From: Evernia prunastri
Lineage: Eukaryota; Ascomycota; Lecanoromycetes; Lecanorales; Parmeliaceae
Direction: 5' to 3'
Assembly (NCBI GenBank): GCA_003184365.1
Contig: NKYR01000116.1
Span: 1 to 64,000 of the forward strand
Length of the DNA: 64,000 nt
The notes beneath the pieces were generated by a model. That model was not told where the DNA came from and searched no databases. It worked only from the letters and a program-made list of their open reading frames with translations. Made by a program: the position numbers and the translations under genes. Shown in pieces: positions 11,495 through 21,748 of this stretch (its first letter is position 1; each line of letters starts with the position of its first letter).

Positions 11495-11502
11495 TATAAA
11501 TA
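11495..11502 (+). promoter_or_regulatory. TATA box of the HSP12-type gene
   Basis: TATAAATA lies 147 bp before the ATG at 11642. A CCCCT stress-element core follows at 11506-11510. A clear TATA box is unusual in this window and fits a strongly inducible gene. Confidence 0.6.
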
Positions 11503-11641
11503 TTGCCCCTCCTTCCTCCTAAACATTCCTTCCCATCAACAAACAACACTTCTCACATTTATAATTCAGAACAAACCTACATAAAACCTCAAAAAGAACC
11601 TCAAGTCACCCATACCAAATCACAACCACATCACTACTATC

Positions 11642-12174
11642 ATGTCTGACCTTGGGTAAGTCATTTCGCCATCCATGTTTTTGAACCACTGGCTGACTCC
11701 AATCTCTACCCCAGACGCAAAGACTTCGGCGATAAGGCCGAGGAGAAGCTCACCCCGGATTCCCAGAAATCCCTTTTCGACAAGACCAAGGAAGGTGTTA
11801 CCGATGCTGGTAAGTGTTTCTTCCATACCAACCTAACGCGGGCATCTTACTGACAAGTTCAAGGTGACAAAGTCGCTGGCAGCGTTCAGCCAAGTACGGA
11901 CCCTCCACAGTGTCATGTTCATGACTTTATACCTTTACTGACGCCTTACAGGCGATGAGAAGTCAATCACCCAGAAAATTTCCGACTCCACGAGCACCAA
12001 GCCTGGCGAGGAGAGCTATCTAGATACTGCCAAGAAGACCATCGGAGATGCGGTCGAGTACGTCGAAAAGACCGCCGAGGGTACGTTTGTCTCTACTTCC
12101 GTCTCCACCATTACTCGCTGACAGTCTCGTGTGCAATAGACGTCTACAATAAGGTCGTTGAGAGTACCAAATAG
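11642..12174 (+). CDS. HSP12: Small HSP9/HSP12-family stress protein
   Basis: Five short exons (11642-11655, 11715-11809, 11864-11893, 11952-12080, 12140-12174) give 100 residues. The protein opens MSDLGRKDFGDKAEEKLTP and continues DSQKSLFDKTKEGVTD, the conserved Hsp12/Hsp9/Whi11 N-terminus. It ends in charged amphipathic sequence (VEYVEKTAEDVYNKVVESTK). The family is disordered in solution, folds into helices on membranes, and is induced by heat, osmotic stress and stationary phase. All four introns are 54-59 nt with GT..AG ends, so the gene has more intron pieces per codon than any other here. Upstream there is a TATA box and a CCCCT element, in keeping with stress induction. Confidence 0.93.
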
Positions 12175-12657
12175 ACCCGCAGCATCATGATACCCAACAC
12201 AGCAATTGCTTTCTTTCTCCTTTTCTCCGGACGCTCTTTCCCTAGAAGAAACCCAAAGACCATGGCGATGCACGTCTCTAGGCAGAATTTATTACGGCTT
12301 GTGGAGGAACGTCTGGGGAGAAGTGATGGTAGCGTTGCTTTTGCTCTGAATGAGACTGATAGGGATAACCAATCCAAGCCTGAGGGCCAACTTTGACTGA
12401 ACACGAATCTGTGCATCTTAACACGTAATTGGGGATTTTCTCTCCAACCCTCGGCTTCTTGTGGATTGACCATCTGCACATTCTCCGTACTTTCTCGTAC
12501 TTTCTCATGTCCTTGCCCCCACCAGGATTTGACATACCTCACTCCTAGACACAAAGTAATTTTCTAGACTGGGTGCACTAGGCCGCATTACGCTTTCGAT
12601 GCCACGCCTTCAAAAGACATTCGAAAATCTATCGTCAGCTTTATCATATCTTCGATC
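12175..12657. other. Intergenic, tandem genes
   Basis: 483 bp between the HSP12-type stop and the WBP11-like start, both on the plus strand. Expected to hold a 3' untranslated region and a promoter. No other gene seen. Confidence 0.55.
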
Positions 12658-13733
12658 ATGGCCAAAGACAAAGACCGCGCTCAGAATCCCGCCGCCCAAC
12701 AACGGAAGCTCGAAAAGCAGAAAGCCCTTAAGAAAGGTTCGTCCTCAATCATACCTTTGCCTGGCTCCACCACGCCTCCTCTCTCCAGTCGAAGTTACTG
12801 ACGTCTCCTTCCCCTACAGGTAAGGCAGCGGTAGCAGCCCAACGGACCGAACGCTACGCCTCTCGCAACCCCCGCCGTCTCGAATCGACCATCTCAGACC
12901 TCCACGCCCTGAAGGAAAGCCAAGGCGGGAAACTCTCGACCAGAGATCAGCGACAGCTAGAGGAAGCAGAGCGCGATGTTGCGAGGGTGAAGAAAGCGCG
13001 GGAGGTGTTGGGGGACAAGGCACCTTCGTTCAACAGCAACAGGGGCGGAGACGAGGCGCGTGGAAGGGGAGCGGCTAGGGGGGGCAGAGGAGGCTATGGG
13101 GGCCTGGGGAAGAGGAACAGGGAGGAACAGGAGAGTAGCGGAGAGGAGACCGACGAGAGTGTGAGAAGGATACCGTGGCCAAGGGACACACCGCCGCCCA
13201 TACCACGGCAGCGCAGGGATGATCGGCCGAGGCATTCTACGAACGCAAACAGCGAACCGCTGGGTGCTGAACGGAGGCTGCAGAATCGTGAGGGGGCGGC
13301 GGCAGAGGTGCCGGACACAACGTTGCCGCCGAAACCGGCACCGAAGACTACGTATGAGAGCAAGCCTGTGGTTAGGGACTTGAGGAAGGAGGCCACGGCG
13401 AGGTTTGTCCCGAATGCCGTCAAGAGGAAGATTGATGCTACGAAGGGAGTTGGAGCCAAACTGTTGGAAGAGGAGGAGGTGGAGAAATTGGAAAAGGAGG
13501 GCTATCGGGCTGGCGGGAATATGTTGTGGAATGGTGGGGTGGGGAGGGGCTTGGTTATTGATGCTGCGCCTGAGGTGGGCGGTAGAGATCCGGAAGACGA
13601 GAGAGAACGAAGGAGGCTGGAAGAGGAAGAAGATCGGTTCAGGAAAGAAATGGAGACGGTGGAAGAAGATGCAGGGGAGGGAGAAGAGCCAAAGCGAGTC
13701 ACGGTGGAAGAGGTCAGCGACGAGGAACTGTAG
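12658..13733 (+). CDS. WBP11-domain splicing factor
   Basis: Exons 12658-12736 and 12820-13733 give 330 residues. The N-terminus MAKDKDRAQNPAAQQRK followed by LEKQKALKKGKAAV is the WBP11/Wbp11-type domain. Next come an R/G-rich stretch (GGDEARGRGAARGGRGG, about residues 110-130), a proline-rich PRDTPPPIP, conserved TARFVPNAVKRK, and an acidic coiled-coil-like tail. In animals WBP11 binds WW-domain and PQBP1 proteins and acts in pre-mRNA splicing in the nucleus. The fungal homologue is assumed to do likewise. The intron (GTTCGT donor, TTACTGAC branch, CCTACAG acceptor) splits codon GGT. Confidence 0.8.
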
Positions 13734-14174
13734 TAGGCAGATGATGATACCCTGTGAGTTGAAGCTGTCTTGAAAGTCGACTACAGTGGCTACGACTTTC
13801 TACTCGTGCTTCATTCACACAAACTTCCGAAAAATATATCTAAACACCTCATCACCAACGATAGGACCATCTCCTCAAGACCACGGCATCATTGTACCTG
13901 TCTTGTAAATTAGAGGCCGTTTCGTGTTCGTACTGCGGGTCACAATCCCGTCAGCTTGCCCATATCATGCTGAATTCCGTCCCGGACGTTATTCCCGAGC
14001 GAAAGCCCGCCTTGCTCGAAGAAGCCTCGACCGAAGTATGATACGAAGTTGGCCAGCAGCCAGCAGAGTGTCCTGCAAATGGGCCCGGAAGTCCTACCTT
14101 TCAGGGCGGAAGGCAATTGCACCATGTCGCACCGGTCTCCCAAATGATTAGCGCTTGGCATCTTCTCAACCTCT
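13734..14174. other. Convergent intergenic gap
   Basis: 441 bp between stops of the WBP11-like gene (plus) and the CREG-like gene (minus). Nothing else is seen. Confidence 0.55.
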
Positions 14175-14945
14175 TCATAGCTCTAGCACGTCCTGCTCCG
14201 TCGGACCGGCATACTTCTTATACCCCTCCTCCCCAACCAACCTTGCCCTGGCAACCTCATCCTCATTAACGCCACTCCACTCTGCCTCCGGTATCCACCC
14301 AATATACGCCCTATCGCCAAAGCCACCAATCCAGTATACCTCTCTCACAACCAATCTCCCCCACCAGCTCTCATGAATCTCATTACCCGGCAGCCATGCC
14401 TCAGCATCGGGATGTCGGTCCAGGAAGCAAGCCGCCACGTTATAGGACAGGACCTCGGAGGTAGGGATCGGCTCGATGTAACCAACTAAGCTAAAGCGCG
14501 GCATGTTGGCAGGCGAATACGTGTAGATGTCATCACTCGGTGGCGCCGTTGAGGGGGGATGCCAGCGCAGTGAGAGGGTGACATTGGAGCCGGCTCGTGT
14601 ATTGCGGAATGTTGTGGCGATGCTGATCGCGAGGATTGTAGGACTGTAAGTTTGAGGATAGCAGGAGGCGTAGTAATCCATCAAACCTATGGGGGCACCG
14701 CCGAGGTCGGAGGCGGGGTGTGAGAGGGTGGAGTCATCCCCAGTGGAGGTGGAAGGGAAGACGGTGGAGAGGGTAGCGATGGAGGATAGGTTCAGTATCC
14801 GACGGGCCAGTATCGCGGATTCGTGGACTGTGGGGACATGGTATTTGGGGGAGAAAGATGGGGGGTTGGAGAGGAGATGTTGCGGAGGTGAGCTGGAGGC
14901 GGAGACGAGGAGAACGATCGAGAGGAGGCCGGTTGGCAGAAACAT
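14175..14945 (-). CDS. Secreted CREG-like flavin-fold (split-barrel) protein
   Basis: A single exon of 256 residues. The first 20 residues form a signal peptide (MFLPTGLLSIVLLVSASSS). The body resembles fungal CREG-like proteins of the pyridoxamine-5'-phosphate-oxidase-like split barrel: ESAILARRILNLSSIATLST, then PIGLMDYYASC, the repeated barrel strands, and a conserved C-terminal WWGRLVVREVYWIGGFGDRAYIGWI. CREG proteins generally lack oxidase activity, and the family acts in the secretory/lysosomal route. NVTLS and NLSS give N-glycosylation sites. The substrate or ligand is unknown. CREG family membership is inferred from the overall pattern. Confidence 0.75.
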   Translation of the reverse strand: MFLPTGLLSIVLLVSASSSPPQHLLSNPPSFSPKYHVPTVHESAILARRILNLSSIATLSTVFPSTSTGDDSTLSHPASDLGGAPIGLMDYYASCYPQTYSPTILAISIATTFRNTRAGSNVTLSLRWHPPSTAPPSDDIYTYSPANMPRFSLVGYIEPIPTSEVLSYNVAACFLDRHPDAEAWLPGNEIHESWWGRLVVREVYWIGGFGDRAYIGWIPEAEWSGVNEDEVARARLVGEEGYKKYAGPTEQDVLEL

Positions 14946-15374
14946 CTTCTCAGATTGAAAGGAAGAGAGGGCACGATGAGTGAGAGGCGCAAAGCTATGA
15001 ATGAAAGAACAGAGAGATGTTTACATTGAGGTCGTAAGATGAACGACCATACATGACGGGACCTCGGGATAGAATAGATATTGGTAGAACAAGGACACTC
15101 TCTTCTTATCGAGGCGACCGGATTGACGCATTATTATTGGTACTCTTCCGTACGGCGGCAGTGTTTTCAAGCCTTGAATTGCTGTGCCCCAAAAAAAACA
15201 ACGGCCAAAATAATGATTCCTACAATTATCATTCCATTAGACATGGTGCATTCAATTGACTGTGAAGCCTTGTTCGCTTATGTGTAGTCGACTTCTTACT
15301 GACCCCTCTCACGAAGATTTCATGCTTGCTTCTTTTTCTCATTTGCTGTGGCGCGTTTTTCGGTACAATTCCAG
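14946..15374. other. Intergenic, promoter of the CREG-like gene
   Basis: 429 bp between the FMN-dehydrogenase stop and the CREG-like start (both minus). No gene seen. An A-run at 15190-15197 is the only simple sequence. Confidence 0.5.
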
Positions 15375-17047
15375 CTAATAGTTCGATATCTTGTCGCCCC
15401 CATACTGCACCCTCCGGATCATTGACCGGTTGCAGTCCGCTATCTTCTGAATGCCGGCTAGGCCCATGCTTTGGTCAAGGTCCTGTATATCGAGTGAGAT
15501 CGATGTTCCGGGCGTATGTTGGGAAATCAGGATTGCTTACTGCTAGTAAACCTCGAACGGCATCTCGAGCACCAAGCTTCCCTCCTATAGCCAGACCGTA
15601 TACGAAGGGTCTGAGTGTACACGTCAGATTGGCGATCATGCGATGACAGGACGCAGAGGGTGACTCACCTGCCAATCAGCACGCCCTTCGCTCCTAAACT
15701 TAGAGCTTTGATGATATCAACGCCTGTCCTGATACCACTGTCGAATAGCACAGTACTTCACCATGTTTCCGAGGTCAGTTTTGCTTGTTTAAGGGGTATA
15801 GGGAGCTTTTGGAAAGCGAACACCCCCAAGACAATTCTCAAGGCTCGTATAACTGGTTCGAAAGAGAAGAATAGACTCGAAAATACGTACAGCTGGTCTC
15901 CAACGGCCTCCACAATATCTGGTAGCACTTCCAAACTCCCAATAGCTCCATCCAGTTGTCGCCCGCCATGGTTACTAACCACGATGCCGTCCATTCCTGC
16001 CTCGACTGCCATCTTCGCATCCTCAACATGCTGGATTCCCTTTAAGACGATTGGGCCGTCCCATTCCTTCTTCAACAGCTCCAGTTGGTCCCATGTGTGA
16101 GCGGCGCCGCTGAAGACGGCAGCTTCCCATTCGCGGCTTGCCTGCAAGATATCGTCTTCGACTTCCATGTTATGTTTTTCCTTGAATTTGCGGCGGAAGA
16201 CTGGGTCAGAGAAGCCTGTTTGGTCTCCGATCCCTGAGGCGAAAGGTACATATGCATTGTCGAGATCAGCAGGGCGCCAAGACAATGTCCAGGTATCCAG
16301 AGTTACGAGGAGGACGCTGTAGCCATGAGACTTCGCACGACGCAAGAGCTGTACATAATTCTGTCAGGCATGGAAACCAAAACGGCTACGGCTGTCTGGG
16401 CTACATACCGATACGGTGATATCGTCATCTTGTGGCCAGTACAGTTGGAAGAAGCGCACACCATCCCCGCTTGCTTTGGCCACGTCCTCGATGCTGGCGC
16501 TCGATGCGGTGCTGAGGATGTATGGAACTCCGATTTCGGTCGCGACTTCTGCCACTCCCAGCTCCTTGTCTATGTGGAAGATGGTCTGGACGCCCACCGG
16601 AGCAATCAAGAGAGGTGATTCGAGCTGATGGCCAAAGAGTTCGACTCTTAGGTCTCGGTGTGTGGTGGGCCGAAGCATGCGGGGAACCATCTGGGCAGCG
16701 ATCGTCAGCCATTGATGAGTAAGTGGTGGTTGAGACGGTGAGCCCTACCTTCCATTGTCTGAACGCCAAGCGGTTCGCATCCATTGTCGACCTCTCACCG
16801 GCTCCACCAGCAACGTAGTTGAAACTTCTGGCACTAAGGTGTTTTTTCGCTTGTTCTTCAAGCTTATTCGGGTCGGTGGTCACTGTCGGCAGTCTGTTTC
16901 TGAGCAAGCCATCCTCGTATATTTCCTGTTTAATCGGCCTTTGTCAGCTTCCAATGCATTGAGCTCAAGAGTGAATATTACCGCTTGAAAGGCGCCATAC
17001 TTGCGGCCACCCTTGGGATGGAGAGGGTGTTCTTGGACTTTCGGCAT
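15375..17047 (-). CDS. FMN-dependent alpha-hydroxyacid dehydrogenase (lactate oxidase/dehydrogenase family)
   Basis: Seven exons (17047-16982, 16925-16749, 16690-16409, 16348-15891, 15755-15669, 15610-15541, 15482-15375) give 415 residues. Motifs: SFNYVAGGAGERSTMDANR near the start, TASSASIEDVA, FQLYWPQDDDI, the active-site SNHGGRQLDG (His near 302), and FMN-phosphate binding DSGIRTGVDI with ALSLGAKGVLIGR. There is no N-terminal cytochrome b5 or mitochondrial presequence, so it is not flavocytochrome b2. It most resembles fungal cytosolic lactate 2-monooxygenase/lactate oxidase-like proteins. The substrate is a 2-hydroxy acid, identity unknown. Each junction was chosen by frame and family fit. 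Intron 4 (135 nt) is the longest. Confidence 0.9.
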
Positions 17048-17685
17048 AGCTGGGAGGAATCAATAGCCTTGGAACCTGGCAATGGGTATTTGAATTGAAA
17101 CTGTGCGGAAAGAGAATGAAGCAGAGAAAGCGGAAGACTGAGCTGTTTACTAAATGACCAGATGAATCTTGGGTGCAAAAAACCCCGCCAACGTCATGCG
17201 CGGAAGGCCCGGTGCCGGAACCTCTACCCAATGGACACCAGGCGGAAAAATCGTATTAAACAGCCTCGCGAGCATTGAAATTCGAAGGTTCTTGCGAGAA
17301 ATACTCGGCAAGGTCGACGCGCGGACGCTAGAAAGATTAACGAAGCAGCTGCAAATCAATGTCTTCAAAGTATGATCATTGTATGATTTCGGAACAGCTA
17401 AGTGCTATAATGTCTTCTCTCTGAGTGCGGTATCTCGCCATCGCCCAGCATCGGAGATTACAATAAATTTTGTTGGTACATGATAGCAATGTCTTACATG
17501 ATGGGGGTATAAGCTAGAGCGCTGTAAAATATAGCAACATGAGCAAGGTACGAGCAAACCGGAGCCACATAGATGTCGTTAAAATATTGTTAGTGAAAGA
17601 AACAAATAAAATGTACGGGTGCTCTCGTTGCAAACGAAAAACTTGATCGTGACCCGTGCGAGTGAAAGGGAGGACACGATGGACC
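17048..17685. other. Intergenic, promoter of the FMN-dehydrogenase gene
   Basis: 638 bp between REC8 stop and dehydrogenase start (both minus). Only short chance open frames are seen. Confidence 0.5.
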
Positions 17686-20136
17686 TCAGACCCCAACCGG
17701 CAGGCTGAGATCAATGGCTCCATATGGCGAATCTTGACGAACAGTGATTAGGCTCTTCGTGGCGAGAGCAAGAAGGTGGTGCATTGCTTGAGCTGCGACG
17801 ATCTTGCTATGCTGTGTTGGCGGCAGTAATCTTTCGAAGGTCACAGAAGATATTGGGAAAAAGTCCCCTGAGAGCTCATCCTCATCATCGCTTGCATGGG
17901 CTGGGAGGGTCGTGATTTCAGCTTTGACGAATTCTAGGAAGTTGTTGGCCTCTTGATTCAGTGTCGCTCTCATCCACTGTGACTGTCCAGCTGTTTGAGT
18001 ATCAACGGCGGCAGCGGGACCATAGAGCTGAAATTCGTCGACCGTTTGGTCGTCAGAGATGTGGCGACCACCAAGAGGCTCGTCATCATCTTCACCAGGA
18101 GGGATTTCATGACTGCGGTAACGTTGGGGCCCACGGCCGACAAGAGGACTGGCGCTAGGGATTCTACTGGCACGTCTATCCAACGAGCCCGCACCTCCGA
18201 CCGCTGGCAGAGAACTAGCAGCATCGGCACTGGTAGGGAATCCGCCGATACTGCTCCCAAAACCACGACTACGCGCAACGGAGCCTTGACGAGATCCGAG
18301 GGCGGAGCTGATATTCCATGGCATGGACGGATCCTCGAGTGCCGGCGGAGCGTGACGACCAACTTCGACTCCCTAAGATGGTCAATCGCGAAGAAGACTC
18401 GATGACGGTATTAATGCTTACGTCGCTGGCTGACATCATTATTGTTCCATCGTCATGCAACATCATGTCGTCTCCACGTCCGATTTGATCGCTATCACCG
18501 TCTCTGATTCGTACGCGTCGGGCTTCGCTATCAGAGTCTTGGTCTTTCTCCTTATCGCGTCCTCTCTTCTGCCCAGCGCTGGAGATCTGAACGCCCGTCA
18601 GGGCTTCCATCATGGTGTCGCCTGCAAACATATCGAGAGGACTTTGAAGCTTCGCGCTGCCTAACCCGGCACCTACACCGCCAATGCCGACTCCGATGAC
18701 CCAGAAAGCAGCGTTCTTCTTTGCATGGGAAGGAGCTTTACGGCTCAGTTTGGCTTCTGTTGCCTCAGCCATGTTCGCAAGGTATTCAGTCTTCCATTGT
18801 GCAAGGTCGGTGTTGTGGAGCTCCTGCCTTTCATCCACTGGCAATGCTTTAGGCGCTCGACGTCTCCGCTGCAGAGGAGCCTCTGCAGACTCGGACGATT
18901 CTTGTTCTGGGTGTAGCCCCGACAAAGATTGGAGGATTTCAGAAGCGGCCGGAACTCGAGGTGCTGTTGTTGGAAAAGCCTCGGCTCCAGGCAGAACGAT
19001 GTCGTCGTCAATCTGTGGAAGTTCAAGGTCGAGGTCCATGTCACCAACCTGTTATCAGATGAGTCCATTGTTCCTTTTATGCCGAGAGTCCGACCTACCT
19101 CAAGTCGGCCCGCTTGTTGACCTTCTAGTAGTTCTTGCCGGACACGAGCACTGGCTGCAGAATCACTGGCCAGCCGTATGCCGCCGTCTGGAGCGGTATC
19201 CGGTCCAGGAGTACGCTCTTCAACCAGATTGCCATCAGCGTCAATGGTGAAACCCGGATCGATGTTAAAGCCTTCTTCTTCCTCGTCCAATAGGCGGCCA
19301 ATTCGCGCATTACGTTGGGCTGAGCTGACATGCTCACCGGGGAGGATAAATCCGCCCAGGTCTCCAGCGCCTTCACTATGGGAGCTAGGAATTACAAGGC
19401 CGAGCATTGACTCGTCAGCTTCGGCGTGGCTTGAGAGACTAGAGCGCTGTGAATGGGGTGAAAGGATGCTAGAGCGGCGAGAGGAATCGTCCGTAGAGAT
19501 ATTGAGCGCCGATAGGTCCATGTCAAGTCCCGGAAAGGCGAGATCTGAGAGGAAGCCAGGGTCGTCTTGAATTACGAGCTGGTCGGGGCTGCCTATGTGA
19601 TTAGTGCAAGCGCAATGTTCTCGGATGGAACTTACCGCGCTTTCCCAGCGTTTGGATCCAACTCTGAAGTACGAACGGCTTTGAGCAGTGCTCTCATGTT
19701 ATTTTGCGCGATTTGCGCGTCGGACAAAACATATCCACATTGTTGAGAGAAAACACGGGAGACGCCGTAACTGTGAAGAGTATGAGTAGGCTACAAGACA
19801 TCCCTATTTTGGAAGCTTACAGCAAGTTGCTCTGCAATCTCAATGCCATTGGCGCTTCCGGGTGGATGATGATGCTACATGTTTTCGGAACGTCGACGTC
19901 AAGGATGGCCTTTCGATTTATCTTTCTGGAGTTCGACCGAGATCCAAGTGTAGCGACAAGCCTGTCCATGTAAGCTTAATGCTGAAACTCCAGGTGGGTT
20001 GGGAGGTTAAGCACGTACCAGACAGTAGCTACGCCTCCTTCACGGGATGTGAGGACTTTGAAAAGGAGGAAAATTAGCTGGAAAGCTCCAGAACGCGCAG
20101 GGGCATTCAAAACGTACTTTCGTGGCTGTAGAACAT
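17686..20136 (-). CDS. REC8: Meiotic cohesin kleisin Rec8
   Basis: Seven exons (20136-20118, 20055-20019, 19961-19821, 19770-19636, 19588-19099, 19048-18422, 18372-17686) give 711 residues. The N-terminal kleisin domain reads MFYSHEILTSREGGVATVW, LVATLG, KINRKAILDVDVP, then LLYGVSRVFSQQCGYVLSDA. This matches fungal Rec8, and the KINRK/DVDVP block differs from mitotic Rad21. The long middle is disordered and Ser-rich. The C-terminal winged helix (about the last 60 residues, VTFERLLPP to LALATKSLITV) would bind the Smc1 head. Rec8 holds sister chromatids in meiosis and is cut by separase. Its open, normally spliced frame suggests the species keeps a meiotic programme. The first exon has only 19 coding bases. 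Confidence 0.93.
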
Positions 20137-21012
20137 AGCGTCGAGTTCGGAAGATTGTCATTAGATGGGTTTTTTTTGAAGGAGACAACAGAAATGCCTG
20201 GATGCGGTGGCGGATGCAGTAGGTGAGATGAGGAAGCTGACCTTGAGATATGTAACTATAGAAAAATCAAGGTGGAGGATATGACGCGCCAAGTCGAAAG
20301 GAGCTAACCTACTTAAGCTTGTCGAGCATTGGGAGCGTACTTCCAAGGCCGCATCTTACAAAAGCATCAATTCATGTAGTATTCATACATTTCAATAACA
20401 GTAATGCGTGGTATGAAAGGAGTTGGGAGTCCTAGTGTGCCAGCAATGCCATCTCCTTCACGCGATGTAGTGAGGTTATTGTGAGCGGCGATCTTGGTAT
20501 TACAGGTTTTGTCAAGATGTACGAGTATAGTAAGCCATCATCCCGGCTTCCTTTACTATCGATCATGACTTTTCACCCACGGAAGCCATCAAACGAAAGG
20601 CTATGATGGCAGGAAGCGTACTTCTCCCATCTGCATTATAAGACAAGCCAAAAGACTTTGTTCCGCCTCTGAGCCGATCATGTAGAACGTCTGGGGTTTT
20701 GTAGGCGCTGAAACCCAATCCATCCATCTCCACAACATGACGCTCTATGACACGACGATGCGGAGGTTTGTGTACATACAGATTAGAATAGAATGGAATG
20801 CAGTCGGTGCAATGACGGGAGAAGGAAGGAAGGAGAGACGTCGAAGAGCTGAAGCTATGCCAAGCTATGGACCTTGTGGCTCCTGCCGGCTAACTAATAA
20901 TAACCTAGTTCCATCTCGCAGGTTTACAAATTAAGCGTCCGTGTTGGTCTACTTCACCTTCGAAAACAATATAGTATATATTGCATGATAGGAAGGATTT
21001 CAGATGTTGGCA
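20137..21012. other. Intergenic upstream of REC8 and tRNA
   Basis: 876 bp. It should hold the REC8 promoter. A few short open frames have no recognisable sequence. No gene called. Confidence 0.5.
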
Positions 21013-21099
21013 GCCCGTTTGGCACAGTGGTAATGCGTTTCACTCGTAGACGAGTTCTTGGCAATGAAAAAATCCTCGGTTCGATTCCGAGAATGGGCA
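21013..21099 (+). tRNA. tRNA-Thr (anticodon CGU) with a 15-nt intron
   Basis: The acceptor stem GCCCGTT pairs with AATGGGC, with A73 at 21099. The D-stem GCA/TGC encloses AGTGGTAA-type loop sequence. The anticodon stem TTTCA/TGAAA encloses loop CTCGTA plus A, anticodon CGT at 21045-21047. The T-arm CTCGG-TTCGATT-CCGAG is perfect. The extra bases 21049-21063 sit after position 37, the standard place for nuclear tRNA introns. The mature length is 72 nt, before CCA addition. It reads ACG threonine codons. The identity could shift only if the splice sites were one base off. Confidence 0.88.
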
Positions 21100-21748
21100 A
21101 TTTCATTTTTGATCAGCGACAGTTGTCAGACTCTAATCTATCACTAGGCCAAAGGCCGATCAAAAGTGCGTGGAGTATTGCGATTCTTACACGATTAAGC
21201 GTTTGCGTGGGGAGTATTAATCAGACAACTGATATTTAGTAGACTAGACGGTATATATACCCCATCTCTATCAATATATCAATTAGATCTACTATACATC
21301 TACCAATGTTCATCATTCATACTCCGGTATTGGAGTCTTCGTATAAATACTGGTAGAGTAATCGAATGATAAAATATTCAGTATGTAGTACTATTTGATC
21401 CGATAAAGCGGCCACGTTCCGCACTCCGCACGAGTACCTATTTTCTGCCAAGCACGTCTAGTGTCGCGCCGCCAACGGCAAATGTTTGGCATTCTGCCCG
21501 TTTCATCCATCATCTGCAATACTGCTTGTACCTGCTCCCTGGGGCCCCGAAAAACAATTGACAAAGTGACTGCCCCCTAGAATCAGAGCACACCTTTCGC
21601 TACCCATACCAGCGTGGCATAGCTTTGCTTCTAACTTCTAACTCCTGCCTTCATACTTCTCATCAAGCACGCCGTTCGCGTTGCCCGTGTTAGCCCTTAC
21701 CTGTCGAACCTTCTCTGACCAAAGAGCTACCTACCTATCTTTGACACC
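21100..21748. other. Intergenic, promoter of the DBF2-type kinase
   Basis: 649 bp between the tRNA and the kinase ATG. The first 300 bp are AT-rich. Pyrimidine-rich patches precede the start. No gene seen. Confidence 0.5.
21106..21110 (+). terminator. RNA polymerase III terminator
   Basis: A run of five T residues starts 7 bases after the tRNA end, as expected for Pol III. Confidence 0.6.

Larger units (their letters stand above)
10494..11641. other. Long intergenic region upstream of the HSP12-type gene
   Basis: 1148 bp without a supported gene. It contains simple-sequence tracts (GATGAT-like at about 10720-10760, GATT units at about 10800-10815) and several copies of GGTAAGGTAC-like sequence (about 11080-11092 and 11458-11476). 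The last 200 bp are the likely promoter of the stress gene at 11642. Confidence 0.6.

Noticed and set aside
18684..19250. Plus-strand open frame of 188 codons
   Set aside because: Antisense shadow of REC8 exons 5 and 6.
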